DNA of 64,000 bases from Tipula vernalis (Eukaryota > Arthropoda > Insecta > Diptera > Tipulidae), in the NCBI GenBank assembly GCA_958295665.1, contig OY282559.1, forward strand, positions 273,494,047 through 273,558,046, given 5' to 3'. Numbering within the stretch: the stretch's first letter is position 1; each line of letters begins with the position of its first letter. The notes under the pieces are model-generated. The model did not search any database, had not been told where the DNA came from, and was given only the letters and a program-made list of their open reading frames with translations. Positions 1-11,162 of this stretch are shown here, piece after piece. The position numbers and the translations under genes were made by a program.

Positions 1-720
1 AAAATAAAATTGGTAAAATATTCACACTATGACATCTCTTAATTAGATTGAGAATAAACGGAATACGAAGAAAACTATGGCACGTGGGTACAAGTAATGT
101 ATTGGGGGATTGTAGAGGAGATCATGACAAATTAAAATTAAATAAACAAAAGAAAAAATTGCAACGGTTTTTTTTGAGAAAAACTCGATTTTATAAAAAA
201 CAAAAATTTTTTTTTGCTTTAAATCACCATAGCTCTCAAACGGATGCAGATACAAGATAACCACTTAAATCTTAATAATAGCCTATACGATTACCAACCA
301 AATAAGACTAAGTTGGTTGCTCTCCGATAAATATTTTGGAAGTTACAGTTTAATATTTGGGTGTACTTTTTTTCTGAACCAAATTTTTTAAACACCCTGT
401 ACCTCAAAGGATATCAAAAATGGATCCCCCCTCCACATACGATTTGTTTCTCAGAATGAACCAAGGAATCACCCCATGACGGATCAGCATCCCAAACCCG
501 GACACCCTATATATTGTGAAAATGATAATAAAGTAATAATTTTTGAGTAATTGGAATAAATACTCGTATATTTCTATTATACATTCATTCTTATATCATT
601 TCGAACGCACAAAACAAGTATTAATATGATAATATAATTAATAATGAACGCTGTTCATTATAACCAAATATTTGGTTAAAATGAACACACGTTTATAGTG
701 AACAAAATTATTGGTCCCAT
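1..720. other. AT-rich non-coding sequence, no gene recognised
   Basis: No reading frame here resembles a known protein. Two similar motifs, 'aacaccctgtacc' near 390 and 'ggacaccctatata' near 500, resemble the terminal motif of several insect Tc1/mariner-like MITEs. No matching inverted partner was found, so no element is called. Confidence 0.4.
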
Positions 721-722
721 GA

Positions 723-748
723 CCGTTCATTATAAGCGAATTCTACTG
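723..748 (-). repeat. pogo-type terminal inverted repeat (one end)
   Basis: On the minus strand this reads cagtagaattcgcttataat and onward, flanked by TA. That is the usual style of a pogo/Tigger terminus (CAGTAGAA..., TA target). The motif 'gttcattata' recurs within the preceding 100 bp, as expected for a short MITE. The opposite terminus was not identified, so this is a probable element end only. Confidence 0.4.
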
Positions 749-2190
749 TAGGTATAAGCTCGATTTATGCAAGATTCGATAAATGCAAATTCATTGCAAA
801 TATCTAGCGAAATTAAAGTCAAAAAATTTTATAATTTTACTAATTACAATTTTGAAGTTCATTTTTTATACAATTATTATTCTTGGAAATTATTGAACAT
901 GAGCTTATACATACGTATATAACAATTAACAATAACGACTGCCGCCGTAACTCACTTTTAGGAATGTATTTTAGAGCAGTTTTAGAAATAATCTACGTTG
1001 GTTTTTGCAGCATTTAAAATAAATATTTCTCACTTTTAATGTACGGTTCCACATCTTTAAAATGTAAACCACATCGAATAATTCACACAATTTCAGTGTG
1101 ATTCATTTAAAATCACGCTACGATGAAAATTTACTACAAAAATTTCTGCCAACAGATAACCTCCAAAAATCGTAGTGAAATTCAACAGCAAAATTTTTAG
1201 AGTGCAGGTTTCAAGGTGTCTAAGGAGCGCGTGACTCTTTTATTGGGTGGTAATGTGGCTGGATATAAGTTAAAACCCTTATTTATTCATAATTCGAAAA
1301 ATCCTCGAGCTATGAATTGAGTAAATAAGCCAAAGCTTCAGTTGCACTATTTTTCAAAGAGTAAAGCGTAGATGCGACAAGAATGATTTTTGATGAATGG
1401 TTCAGAAAATATTTCATACCAGAAGCAAAAGCATATTGTTGATCAGAAAGAAGTTCCATTCAAGATACTCTTAATTTTGGACAATGCACCAAGTCACCCA
1501 CCTGTAACAGTGCTTTATTTGCCTCCTAACACGCGATCAAGGGTGCCATTTCCTTTTTTAAGGCATATCAATTATCTACGAAAAACTTTTTCAAATGTTG
1601 TTGCAGCGATAAACAAAGTTGAAAGTTTGACTTTACTACAATTCTGGAAAAAATATAATGTTGTACAGTGAAGTGCAAGCAAAGTGTATGTAGGATGTTT
1701 GGTGGAATCTGTTAAATCGTTATGTGGAGGATTCATTGGGGGAAGGCAGTAGTGGAATCTTTGAAATAGCCCACCATCTTAATTTAGAAATAGAAGATGA
1801 AGACATTTTGAAAGTTATTGAATCTGCTACGGAAGATTTAACTACCGATGAGCTGTTGGAAATTCAGGAAGGAATTTTTGAAAATTGGAGCGAAAGAATT
1901 TAATACTTTTTTCCAAAAGAATTTAATACAAAAGAAATAACGACGGCATTTAAAAATATTGATGATGCATTAAACATTTTTGAAAATATGCATCCTGATG
2001 CAGAACGTTTTGCAAAAATAAAACGATCAGTTAATGATGCTTTTGTGCCTTATCAAAAAATGTTGAAAGAAAAAAATTAAAATTATATTATTTAAAATTG
2101 AGTTCATGTTTATGTTTCTTTTTATATTATAAAATTATGTCTTATGTTATACTTATTACTAAAATGAATTATTATTTCTATATATTGTAA
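746..2190 (+). mobile_element. Tigger/pogo DNA transposon relic
   Basis: The extent is set by a Tigger transposase relic (about 1200-2080) and by upstream sequence with Tigger-like wording (ctcgatttatgc and gataaatgc at 757-790), which looks like a 5' terminal region. No convincing 3' terminus is visible before PLE1 begins. The left edge directly adjoins a second pogo-type end, so two related elements may abut here. The boundaries are approximate. Confidence 0.5.
1200..2080 (+). pseudogene. Tigger-type transposase, C-terminal two thirds, broken
   Basis: Several frames together follow the DDE domain of Tigger/jerky transposases. 'AGFKVSKERVTLLLGGNVAG' is encoded near 1204, followed by a stretch matching the family's KLKP...NPRA segment. 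'KILLILDNAPSHP' carries the second catalytic Asp at about 1464-1503, and 'VLYLPPNTRS' follows at about 1510. The acidic C-terminal tail (LEIEDEDILKVIESATEDLTT style) is encoded near 1783-1850. In-frame stops at about 1320 and 1370, a deletion after the DNAP motif that removes the usual 'LQPMDQG' stretch, and a frameshift near 1670 make it non-functional. In the family this enzyme cuts and joins TIR ends at TA sites. No helix-turn-helix (CENP-B-like) N-terminus is visible. Confidence 0.82.
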
Positions 2191-2199
2191 AGATGGTAT

Positions 2200-4656
2200 T
2201 TGTCAATTTTCTTTGCTTTTTGCGGCTTTTATCACTTTTATAATATAAATAGAAAAACAGTTTGCAAAATTGCGTTATCGTATTCAAATTTAATTTTTAA
2301 ATTACGTCGAAACAAAATCAACTTACAATTTAATAGATTATGTAAAAGACAAAAACTCACACCAAATTACATCAAAGTCAATATAAAAAACACATCTCCA
2401 GCAGCACAAATAGCAAAAAGACGAAGTGAAAAAATATGGTTATCAAAATCCATTAAAGAATTATATTCTAAAATCAACATGTTAACATTACGAACATATA
2501 ACGCACAAATGGAACTTGCTAAAAATTTTCATTACCTCGAATACATTAATATTATAAAACAAGTAGAAATCGCTGTTGAAAAAAGCATGAAAATAAAACA
2601 AAAAACTATCAGAAACAAAATAAAAAAATTGAAAATGGAAAAAGAAAAACAATCAACAGTAACCATAACAGAAACAAATAATTTCTTCCAACGCATTCAT
2701 AACATGACCAACATACAGTTCAGCAATCAAGAGGAACAATTACTAAAGAAAGGATTTAAATATAACATAAAAACAAAAAACAACAAAAAGGAAACCAAGA
2801 AAATATTAATGGATATAGAAAACGCAATTCTAAAAACCGAAATTCAACACCAAGATGAAATCAGAACACTTGTTATAGATGAAATACACCAAAAATCCAA
2901 AAAAACACCACAAATAAAACAAAATAATGAAACACTAATCGTAAAAAACATCAAAAAGAAACTAACAAACAACGACGCACAAATAGCTAAAGCAGACAAA
3001 GGCAATACAATAGTAATAATTCAAAATTTAAATTACAATACAAAAATAATGAAATACATCAACAATAATAACATACAACAATTAAATGAAGATCCCACAA
3101 AAATATACCTGAAAAATATAAATAGTACCATTAATAAATCAACAAATATCCTGAATAAACAACAAATTTACTACAATAAAATGGTAAAACCTGAAGCACC
3201 AAAATTAACTGGACTTCCAAAACTACACAAACAAAATATACCGATACGCCCTTTAATAAATTACACAACATCACCTACATATAAAATAGCAAAATTTTTA
3301 AATCAATGGCTCACAAAAAACGTAAAAATAGAGAACGACCAATCCATAAGAAACAATTTGGAACTAATTGATAAAATAAGATCAATAAACATCCCAAATG
3401 ATGCAAAGTTAGCGTCATTTGACATTACAAATATGTACACAAACATACCAATCGCTGAAACGTTACAAATAACGCGAGATCTGTTAATAAAAAATAACAT
3501 AGAAAAAAGAAAAATTACAGAAGCAATAAACTTACTACATACCATAACTGAACAAAATTATTTCCAACACAACAGCAACTTTTTCACATAAACAAATGGA
3601 TTAGCAATGGGAAATCCACTGTCAGGAACACTGGCAAACATATATTTAAACCATATAGAAAAAACATATATCAACAATAATAAAAACAAATTTAAGAACA
3701 ACATAATATACTGGTACAGGTATGTCGACGACATATTAATTTTATTTAAAGGTACTAACAGACAACTCGACCTTCTTCATCAATACATAAACAGAATACA
3801 CCAAAACATTAAATTTACACTAGAGATGGAAACAACAAAATCCATAAATTTTTTGGATTTGACAATAAAAAATAAAAACCAACAACACCATTTCAAAACA
3901 TACAGGAAAGAAACGCAAACTGATCACACAATACATAGTACATCAAACCATCCATACCAGCACAAAATTTCAACATTTAACCATATGATCAACCGTTTAA
4001 ATCGCATACCAATGGATAACAATGATTATACAGAAGAGTTAAATACCATCATACATATTGCAATAGAAAACGGATACAAAGAAAATTTAATACATCGCCT
4101 CAATTATAAAATCAAAAATAAAATATATCAACAAAATTTAACGTCACTAAATACAACGGAAGAAAACAAGCACAAATACATATCGGTTACATACAATGCC
4201 AACACCAGCAATATCATGAATAAAATATTAAACAGATACGGATATACAATAGCACACAAAACCAACCACAAATTACAACAACAATTAACGGTACACACAA
4301 ATAATGAAGTGGACTGTGGAATATACAAATTAATATGCAACAATTGCACAAAATTCTATATTGGCCAAACTGGAAGAACTTTCAAACAACGTTTTCAAGA
4401 ACATATCCAAGAAATAAACAACAGTCATCCAAAAACAAACATAAAATCAAATTATGCACAACATTTATATAATGAAAAACACACATATACAGACATGAAA
4501 ACAAATTTACAAATTTTATATAAAATGAAAAAAGGACAAATTATGGACAGAATAGAAGAACTCGAAATTTATAAAGAAAGAAAAAACCCATCGATACTCA
4601 ATGACAAGTTGAATACAAAAACTAATAAAACCTACGAAATGATTTTAAAATTATAA
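2200..4656 (+). pseudogene. Penelope-like RT with GIY-YIG endonuclease, one nonsense codon
   Basis: The frame is open for about 819 codons except for a TAA at 3589-3591, and the frame is the same on both sides. Visible in order: a basic N-terminal region; the family 'ADKGNTIVI' (DKG) motif near 2992; RT block 'ASFDITNMYTNIP' near 3412; 'GLAMGNPLSG' just after the stop; the catalytic 'YVDD' at 3721-3732; and a C-terminal GIY-YIG nuclease with 'CGIYKL' near 4315 and 'FYIGQTGRTF' near 4354, including the CNNC pair typical of Penelope nucleases. The length fits the usual 800 or so residues. PLE2 has a Gln codon where this copy has TAA, so one C-to-T change explains the break. No in-frame ATG is seen before about 2479. 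The protein copies element RNA into DNA and nicks the target. Confidence 0.92.
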
Positions 4657-4854
4657 ACGGAGCAACGCGGAAAAAACAACAAACAACAATAGAATATTTA
4701 AAATTTTTTTGAAAAGTCAAATAGATACATACTGAAGAAGAACGAAGTTTCGAAACCGGTATATGTAAAAATAAAATAAAAATTATCACAAAAATAGAAA
4801 TATCTATTTAATAGTAAAATAAAAATAGAAAAAACTGTTTTTCTATTTATATTA
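2241..4854 (+). mobile_element. Penelope-like retroelement PLE1
   Basis: This is a near full-length Penelope-like element containing one long reverse transcriptase/GIY-YIG reading frame. A perfect 23-nt inverted repeat marks the proposed edges (2241-2263 and 4832-4854). Penelope copies are known for short inverted extensions beside pseudo-LTRs. The 3' untranslated part holds a hammerhead-like motif at 4732-4760. I did not find the long direct pseudo-LTR repeats. The coding start begins inside the left inverted repeat region, so the true 5' end may lie slightly upstream. Confidence 0.75.
4732..4760 (+). other. hammerhead-like RNA motif in PLE1 3' UTR
   Basis: The segment reads ctgaaga, then a short hairpin (gaac/gttt around gaa), then cgaaaccggt. 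CUGANGA...GAAA are the two conserved core strands of hammerhead ribozymes, which are known from terminal repeats of Penelope-like elements. One extra A lies between the core and stem II, and the helices are short, so activity is uncertain. The same arrangement occurs in PLE2 at 23344-23370. Confidence 0.35.
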
Positions 4855-4859
4855 TTATT

Positions 4860-5240
4860 TCTATTTATCTGTATTAATAATAAATACTTAAGTAATTGAA
4901 TTACTAAAATGGTGGTTATCTGAGGTGATTTTAACAATTATTCCATAAAATAAACATATTCCTCGGCTGTTTCGACTTACGATGGATGTTCTGGAACGAT
5001 GGCTCGTTGTTAGTTGAGAACTTGTAGTATATTTACTATTTTAATCAGTTTACACACTAACTAATCGGTGATCTGGATAGGGATTAGTATTCTTGATTAA
5101 ATAGAGAATCTATTTAGGTGATTGAGGAGGATCTTTTTCTTCCCGTTCGAATTGTTAAATTTTGTGAACTAACACCATTTACATTCAATGAACGTAAAAT
5201 TTTTAATTTTGAGTTTACAGTTTTTGTAATCCGACGATTG
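4860..5240. other. non-coding AT-rich spacer
   Basis: This stretch lies between PLE1 and the next MITE. I see no coding similarity and no repeat structure. Confidence 0.4.
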
Positions 5241-5767
5241 ATGGCTGGTCTCCTCCACTTACGTATTTTTCTCTTGACAAAAAAAAAAAAAAAAATTGCT
5301 CCATTTTTTTCTCGTGACAATTTTTAGTACATTGTGCAAAATCCATACACAAAAATGGATTTAAGCATGCGCATTGAAATTTTGGCAAGAGAGGAAAAGA
5401 TCAGAATATTCAATATTTTTGTCTTGACGTTGTGCCATTTGAGCATAAATTGTAATTTATGCTCAATTTCATGTTGAATATTTTAACAATTAAAATGAAA
5501 TTTTCGTTCTTTTTTGACCAAATTTTGTCCTTTTAATAAATTTTAGGTGAAAATATAAAACATAAACTATAAATTCTGGAATATGAAAATAATATGCCAA
5601 AAATTGTATTAATCGAAAAACGAACCAAATTCAATTTTTTTTTCCTATTCTCAAAGAGAGAAATTAGTCATATTCTTTACGTTAGTAGTTATACAAAAAA
5701 TGTCACGAGCCGTTTGTCATTTATTTTTTGTCAAGAGAAAAATACGTAAGTGGCGACCAGCCTTCAT
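5241..5767. mobile_element. MITE with long inverted termini
   Basis: The left end (5241-5280, atggctggtc...cttacgtatttttctc) is repeated inverted at the right end (5729-5767) over about 38 bp, with one small indel. The similarity continues more weakly inward: 'ctcgtgaca' near 5312 pairs with 'tgtcacgag' near 5701. The interior has no coding capacity. No clear target duplication is visible. A non-autonomous DNA transposon is the simplest reading. The superfamily is unknown. Confidence 0.6.
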
Positions 5768-5879
5768 TGTGATTAAAACAATTTTTTTTAAATGTACATA
5801 ATTTATTTATTTTATTATAAACTAAATAAAATGAACTGAACAATTAACCTAAATTTATTTATTTATGTTATTATTTTTA

Positions 5880-6500
5880 TTAATTTAATAAGCCTTCATT
5901 TTCCATATATTGAAACATTTCTTGTCGTTCACCGCTACTATCGACTTGTTCAGATTGAATGTCATCTGATCCGGGAAATTCACAGTCGTCTAGATATTCT
6001 ATGTCGCAGTAATCATTTTCCGAAATACATATATTGTGCAAAACGCAAGCAGCTACTATATACAGTTGGTGATAAATCCCATATTTGGACTTTCGGAAAA
6101 CTTATAAGCCTACGAAACCGACCCTTCAACAAACCAAATGCATTTTCAACAACTATTCTAGTTGCTGAATTCAGATAATTAAATTTTAGTTGTTTTGCGG
6201 TTAAATTCTCAAAATCTTTAAACGGTGGCACTAAGTAATTACATTCGGCGTACGCTGAGTCGCCAAGCAAAACACCTCCTGGTAAAATTAGAGATGGGTC
6301 TTCATTGATACGCCTGTAAAATGATGACTTTCGTAATAACTCGCCACAGTGAATATCGATGAATTTTTTGTCTGTGTTTACAGTGCCTTGTAATAATAAA
6401 CTGTAATATTTTTTCCGATTGTAATACACTTCTTTATTAATTTTTGGAGGATTGATTCTAATATGGCTGCCATCTATTGCTCCAATAACTCGAGGTTAGC
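5880..6500 (-). pseudogene. PIF/Harbinger transposase A, C-terminal part
   Basis: On the minus strand the sequence encodes 'IGAIDGSHIRI' near 6480-6450, then a YYNRKKYYSLLLQ segment, 'HCGE', 'LLGDSAY' and 'ATRIVVENAFGLLKGRFRRL'. These are the standard catalytic landmarks of Harbinger nucleases (D of AIDG, D of GDSAY, E of VENAF). The frame shifts near 6080, after which 'VAACVLHNICI' and an acidic tail continue to a stop at 5880-5882, the expected C-terminus. The N-terminal half is not recognisable beyond about 6500, and no Myb/MADF partner ORF is nearby. All three catalytic acids survive, but the gene is truncated and shifted. The enzyme cuts TIR ends in the nucleus. Confidence 0.85.
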
Positions 6501-7395
6501 TCTTCATCCTTGCAAAATCGATCTGGTTGCTTTACTATTCTAATGTTGTTAGCCAATTTATGTATATCGTGAGGTAAATTTCGGCTTCAGCACCAACTTT
6601 TATTCGACCTAGTGCTTTGAAATAATTGAATATATATATTACAAAGGAAAGATTAATTAACAATAAACATGCACGGCCGATTACCTATTGACGATTATAA
6701 AAGTAGAGAAAGCGCCTCTCGAGGAAAACAGTTAAAATGAGGCAACTGACAAAATGACATTTCTCATAAATGCGACGAAAGAAAATTTTGCAATCCGGTA
6801 GTTTAAAATGGTTTTTATAATCCAAAATTGGTGTTGTTTACAATTATTAGCAATCCGGTAAGTAAAAATTGTGTTTACAGTTAATAATTTGAATTCTTTA
6901 CAACAATTTTGAAGGGAAAATTATGAGCTAGCTCAGTTCAAAAAAATTCCACGTGGTGGAATCTGTGATGCTCCAATCGTCAATAACTTGCTCAGCCACA
7001 ATTCTAGACAAGCGAAAATGTTGTTTGAATTGTAAATCGGTGTATTTTGGAATTACTTCTTTAAATAAAATCTTTAACCCGTGCTAGCTTAATTATGATA
7101 TCATCTTTTGATTCTGATGTTGATAAAAAGGATGTCGAGCTTACACGTATACAGTAGACTGCTGTCACTGCTACTTTCATCAATCAGTTGAACAATAACC
7201 TTAATAAAATAAGATATTTCAATGTTTGAATCACTTTTTTCCATTTTTTTAAATAACTTTAATCTTTTTATACACAAATAATTAAAGTCTTTGTACGATT
7301 TGAAAATTTACGCGTATGACAAACATAAATAAAATTTTTTTTTTTGTTTTTTTTTTTTGTAAAATGACATTTCACATAACCAAAATTGGTATAAA
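6501..7395. other. non-coding, dispersed repeat fragments
   Basis: No coding similarity was found. The phrase 'gcaatccggta' occurs at about 6790 and again at about 6850. The segment around 6682-6722, read on the minus strand, matches 21128-21165 (gaggcgcttt...tacttttanaatcgtcaat), so it is a dispersed repeat, possibly a Harbinger-type end. Confidence 0.4.
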
Positions 7396-7441
7396 GCCAT
7401 CTATTAGTGTTTTATTTTTATGAGCCAATTAATATTTATAA

Positions 7442-7642
7442 ATTAAACAATCTTTATTTGGTTTAGGGCTCTTTTTATTTCTCTTTTAATTAATTAAAGC
7501 TTTAGCTTTTGAACTCTATTCGAGTTCATTTTCAAAAGCGTAACGCTTTTGAAAATGAACTCGAATAGAGTTCGAAAGCTAAAGCTTTAATTAATTAAAA
7601 GAGAAATAAAAAGAGCCCTAAACCAAATAAAGATTGTTTAAT
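7442..7642. repeat. near-perfect 201-bp fold-back palindrome
   Basis: About 100 bp on each side of the centre at 7542 are reverse complements, with one mismatch seen (gcttttgaact against agttcgaaagc). The spacer is a single base. The 11-mer ccatctattag lies at 7397-7407 and again at 7643-7653, directly abutting the right edge, which resembles a target duplication. Confidence 0.9.
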
Positions 7643-7777
7643 CCATCTATTAGAATTTTTTAAACTAAAATCCCTCTTTCGTTAATTACATGCGTAACTA
7701 CTTCTAACAACTACACCACCACTTAAGCAAGAAAGTATTTTAAATAATTTTTGTTTATTGCTAGAGACATCTGCACC

Positions 7778-7970
7778 CTGATTCTATAAAAAATAAGATA
7801 ATGTGTAAATGGGTAAACTTGTGAAAAGCAAAGCTTACTTTTATGAGTTTGCAATTTCTCGGTTTGACTTACTATTAAAATAATATCGAAAAATTCCAAA
7901 CTCATAAAAGTAAGCTTTGCTTTTCACAAGTTTACCCATTTACACATTATCTTATTTTTTATAGAATCAG
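7778..7970. repeat. 193-bp inverted repeat, 73-bp arms
   Basis: The left arm 7778-7850 and right arm 7898-7970 are exact reverse complements as far as I can read, around a 47-nt spacer. The sequence 'accctg' occurs at both outer edges. There is no coding capacity. It lies 135 bp from the previous palindrome, with unrelated sequence. Confidence 0.9.
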
Positions 7971-7974
7971 TACC

Positions 7975-10900
7975 CTGTTATCTTTTAGTTGTACATATTA
8001 GGTAGCAAACAATAATTCTAATTGAAAATATTCTGAATGAAGCAATTTGAAATTAAACGTGTTACATATAATAAAATAGTGTGGTGCATTATCACTAGGT
8101 TTTCTTAATTAAATCATTGTTATAATATGTAGCTAAAATTAATCATCAACAAATTGGTAGATTTTGTCTAAAATTCTGATTAAATCATTGCAGCGCTTGA
8201 ATTTTGGGATGATTGAGTAAAATATTTTGCTATTTGATACATTGAGAATTTTCCGCCAACTGTTGAGCAAATTGATTTATTGAGTTAAATAACTATCTTG
8301 TTTTCTGAACGAAAAGTAAATATTTTCATCAGCAAGTTTTCAAATACAGAGTTAATCAAGAGGTAAAAAAAAAAATTTGGGTCGTCTGTTCACTAGTATT
8401 GGCGGTTTCGGAACCTGGAGGAGAAAGAATCGGAATAAATATACGTTTTAAAATGACTAGAACTCAGTTGCAAATGGTTTAATTATGTGTTGTTAAATAC
8501 CTATCATAAAACATAATAATTTAGACTTTAATTACAAATTTATTTGCCTTTATAGGTAATAACGATATCCATACCCTACACATTTTTTCAACTTTGAAAA
8601 ACTATATTAATTAGCAAAACTTTTAACCATCAATCTTCTTAATCCCATTCATATGGGATACGACAATTTTTGCCACATCTTACACAGCCAATTTAATACA
8701 AAATTTTATTCGTTAATTATGTAGACACTTCTAAAAACAATTTTTAATTAACTTAATAAAATATTTATCACAAATTAATTAAAAAAAATTGTTAAACAAA
8801 TACGGATCCTGCGAACACATCTCTCTAGATATATGGTATTCTATTTATGTATACATATAGGCAAAATAAAGGTAAATACATTCATATTCGTATGTATTTA
8901 CCGAGAAAAAATAAAAAACTTATATGTTTTCAAAACAAAAACCAACTAAATACAAAATATGATGAAAATTTAATTTCGAAATTATCATTTTCTGTTTTTC
9001 CTTGGTGGTTGTGAATTAAACAGAAAAACAAACAAACAAGGTATATGGGAAATGGAAAATCAACAAAAAATTACCTTTTTGCTTTATTTTTTTGGCTTGT
9101 GGTAAATTAATTGAAAATAAAGAGGTTTACGCCTTCTTATTGTATTGGTTTTATATAGTTGATTAGGTCACATAATATCAAATGAATAAACCAAAACAAC
9201 ATGCGGTCAAATATCAATAAGTTACTAACTAGCTATAAACGATTCAAATTATAGTAATCTTCTGTGGTGATTGCGGTTTCGATATTTGAATGAAGGTAAT
9301 ATCACTTGCCATTTACAAAGGCCAAAAGCTGTAGCGTTTGGGTCGGTAGATAACGTGTTCAAATCTCGATGGGTGAATGATCGGTGAATGACCACATCTA
9401 TAACCTCCTATTAGAGTACACAATTCATTGGCCAATCGTAAACAGTTGGAAGTGCCAAAGAAACATGTATCCATCACATTTTAAATCATTTCACCCGCAC
9501 ATTAAATGTTAGCGAACACAATATTATGTAAATGAACAGGTTGATGACATAAATTCATCTGATATATAAAATATATAAATTCGGATGTCTAATGCTCTAC
9601 AAGTGTAACAGGAAATTTATGTATGTACATACATTGGTGTATAGCTAAAAGCATTCTATAATTTTTCTATTAGCTAATTAATGTGTCACACATCATATGA
9701 AATTAATTTAGAAACGAAAACGTTTTTTTTTTTTATTTTTCATTTTAAAAAATTATGAAAAATTTATCACAGCAGAACGATGCTTTACGTTTATGAATGT
9801 AGAAAAGCTTACATAGCAAGATGTATGAATGGTTGTGTGTACATATGTATTTATTATTAAAATAAACATAATTGGAAAATTATGTATATTCATATATAAA
9901 AAATTAAATGAAAGTGAAACAAGATGTTTTCATTGAAAATAAAATTTCCAAACTTTCCTCTTTTATTTTGGTTTTTACCGTTCTGTTCTCTGGTATACAA
10001 AAACGTGCACAACAACTTACGAATATGTATATACAACAAAATTTTCCGTGTTTCAAGAGTGATGAACATGACAGACGTTATTTGTCATATAATAATATCT
10101 ACAATAATTTAATTTAATTTTCGTTTTTTTTTTTGGGGGTTAAAATAGGAATATACATACACATATATGTAGGAGTACGTATGTACATAGTTACATACAA
10201 AAATGTAAATATTTAAGTGTGTCGTGAGGGATGTATTCTAATGAATTTAATGGGATTTTTTTTATTATTGGTTTTTATGTTATGATTAATGATGGTAATT
10301 GAATTTTATATATCTGTCTCCTGCAAATTGATAATAAAGAACGAAATGTTTGTAAAATAAATTTTCATTGGAATAGATTAATAAAAAAGGAATTTATAAA
10401 ATACAGTACTAAATGAATCTTTTAATATTTATTACTATATTCGAAATTATTTATTTTATTAGCGCAAGACAGATATCGCTATTTTGGGAATAGGTCCACT
10501 TGTTAGCCACAATAAGGTACTATAGATGAGTATGATATAAAAAAGGATTTCTAACCAAATATTGTTTGTTTATACCTAAAAGCAATCAGTTCTGCAGCTG
10601 TAGGAACTTCTAAAATTTTGCAATCTATTTTCAACTTAACCCCACAGATAACAATACCACATAACGAACTTTCATACAAGCGAGGTGCACGTATATGAAA
10701 TCGTTATTTTTATACAGCACATTTGTTTATTTTGCCTCCTTTAAACCATTTCTAATTCGTGATTGTTGGATGTTGCTACTATTCTCTTTCTGTTCTTCAA
10801 AATCGCAATCATGTTGTAAAATAGAACAGATACAAAATATTAAAAATATTATGCGTATCGTCAATTGCTTGATTGAGTAAAACTTTTCATTTGTTGACTT

Positions 10901-11133
10901 TTCTAAAACTAGGTATTTGCCAACCCCAATGCAACATTTTGATTTTTAGGTTGGAGGAAATATCTAAATTTCGATATACAAGTTCTTTCTGTAGAAAGCT
11001 CAAGCATTTGCATATCATTACTAAAAACATATCAACTGTTGATTGTATTAGTGAGAACAGATACAGTAGTGAAAACATGATGTTAGTGGTTTTCCTAATG
11101 ATCAATACACGTAGCAATTAATATTTTTAAATA
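7975..11133. other. long AT-rich non-coding stretch
   Basis: I see no protein similarity, only short chance frames. The sequence is rich in A/T runs and in alternating 'acatatgtatgtacata' motifs (about 9620 and 10140-10200). It could be intronic or intergenic; nothing decides between these. Confidence 0.45.
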
Positions 11134-11162
11134 CAGTCAAACCCCGTTATAACAAACACGGC
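11134..11162 (+). repeat. possible pogo-type element end
   Basis: The sequence cagtcaaaccccgttataac follows a TA and is worded like termini of pogo/Tigger MITEs. No inverted partner was found downstream. The phrase 'attgtaaac...tagtta' just inside recurs near 18520. Confidence 0.3.

Noticed and set aside
385..510. Two 'caccct' motifs as ends of a mariner-like MITE
   Set aside because: They are in the same orientation and no inverted partner was found.
7723..7905. Minus-strand open frame across the second palindrome
   Set aside because: Explained by the inverted repeat; no protein signature.
9310..9375. tRNA-like wording ('tagcgtttgggtcggtagat' followed by 'gtgttcaaatctc')
   Set aside because: It resembles A- and B-box sequence of a tRNA or tRNA-derived SINE, but no cloverleaf stems pair and there is no SINE body or tail.
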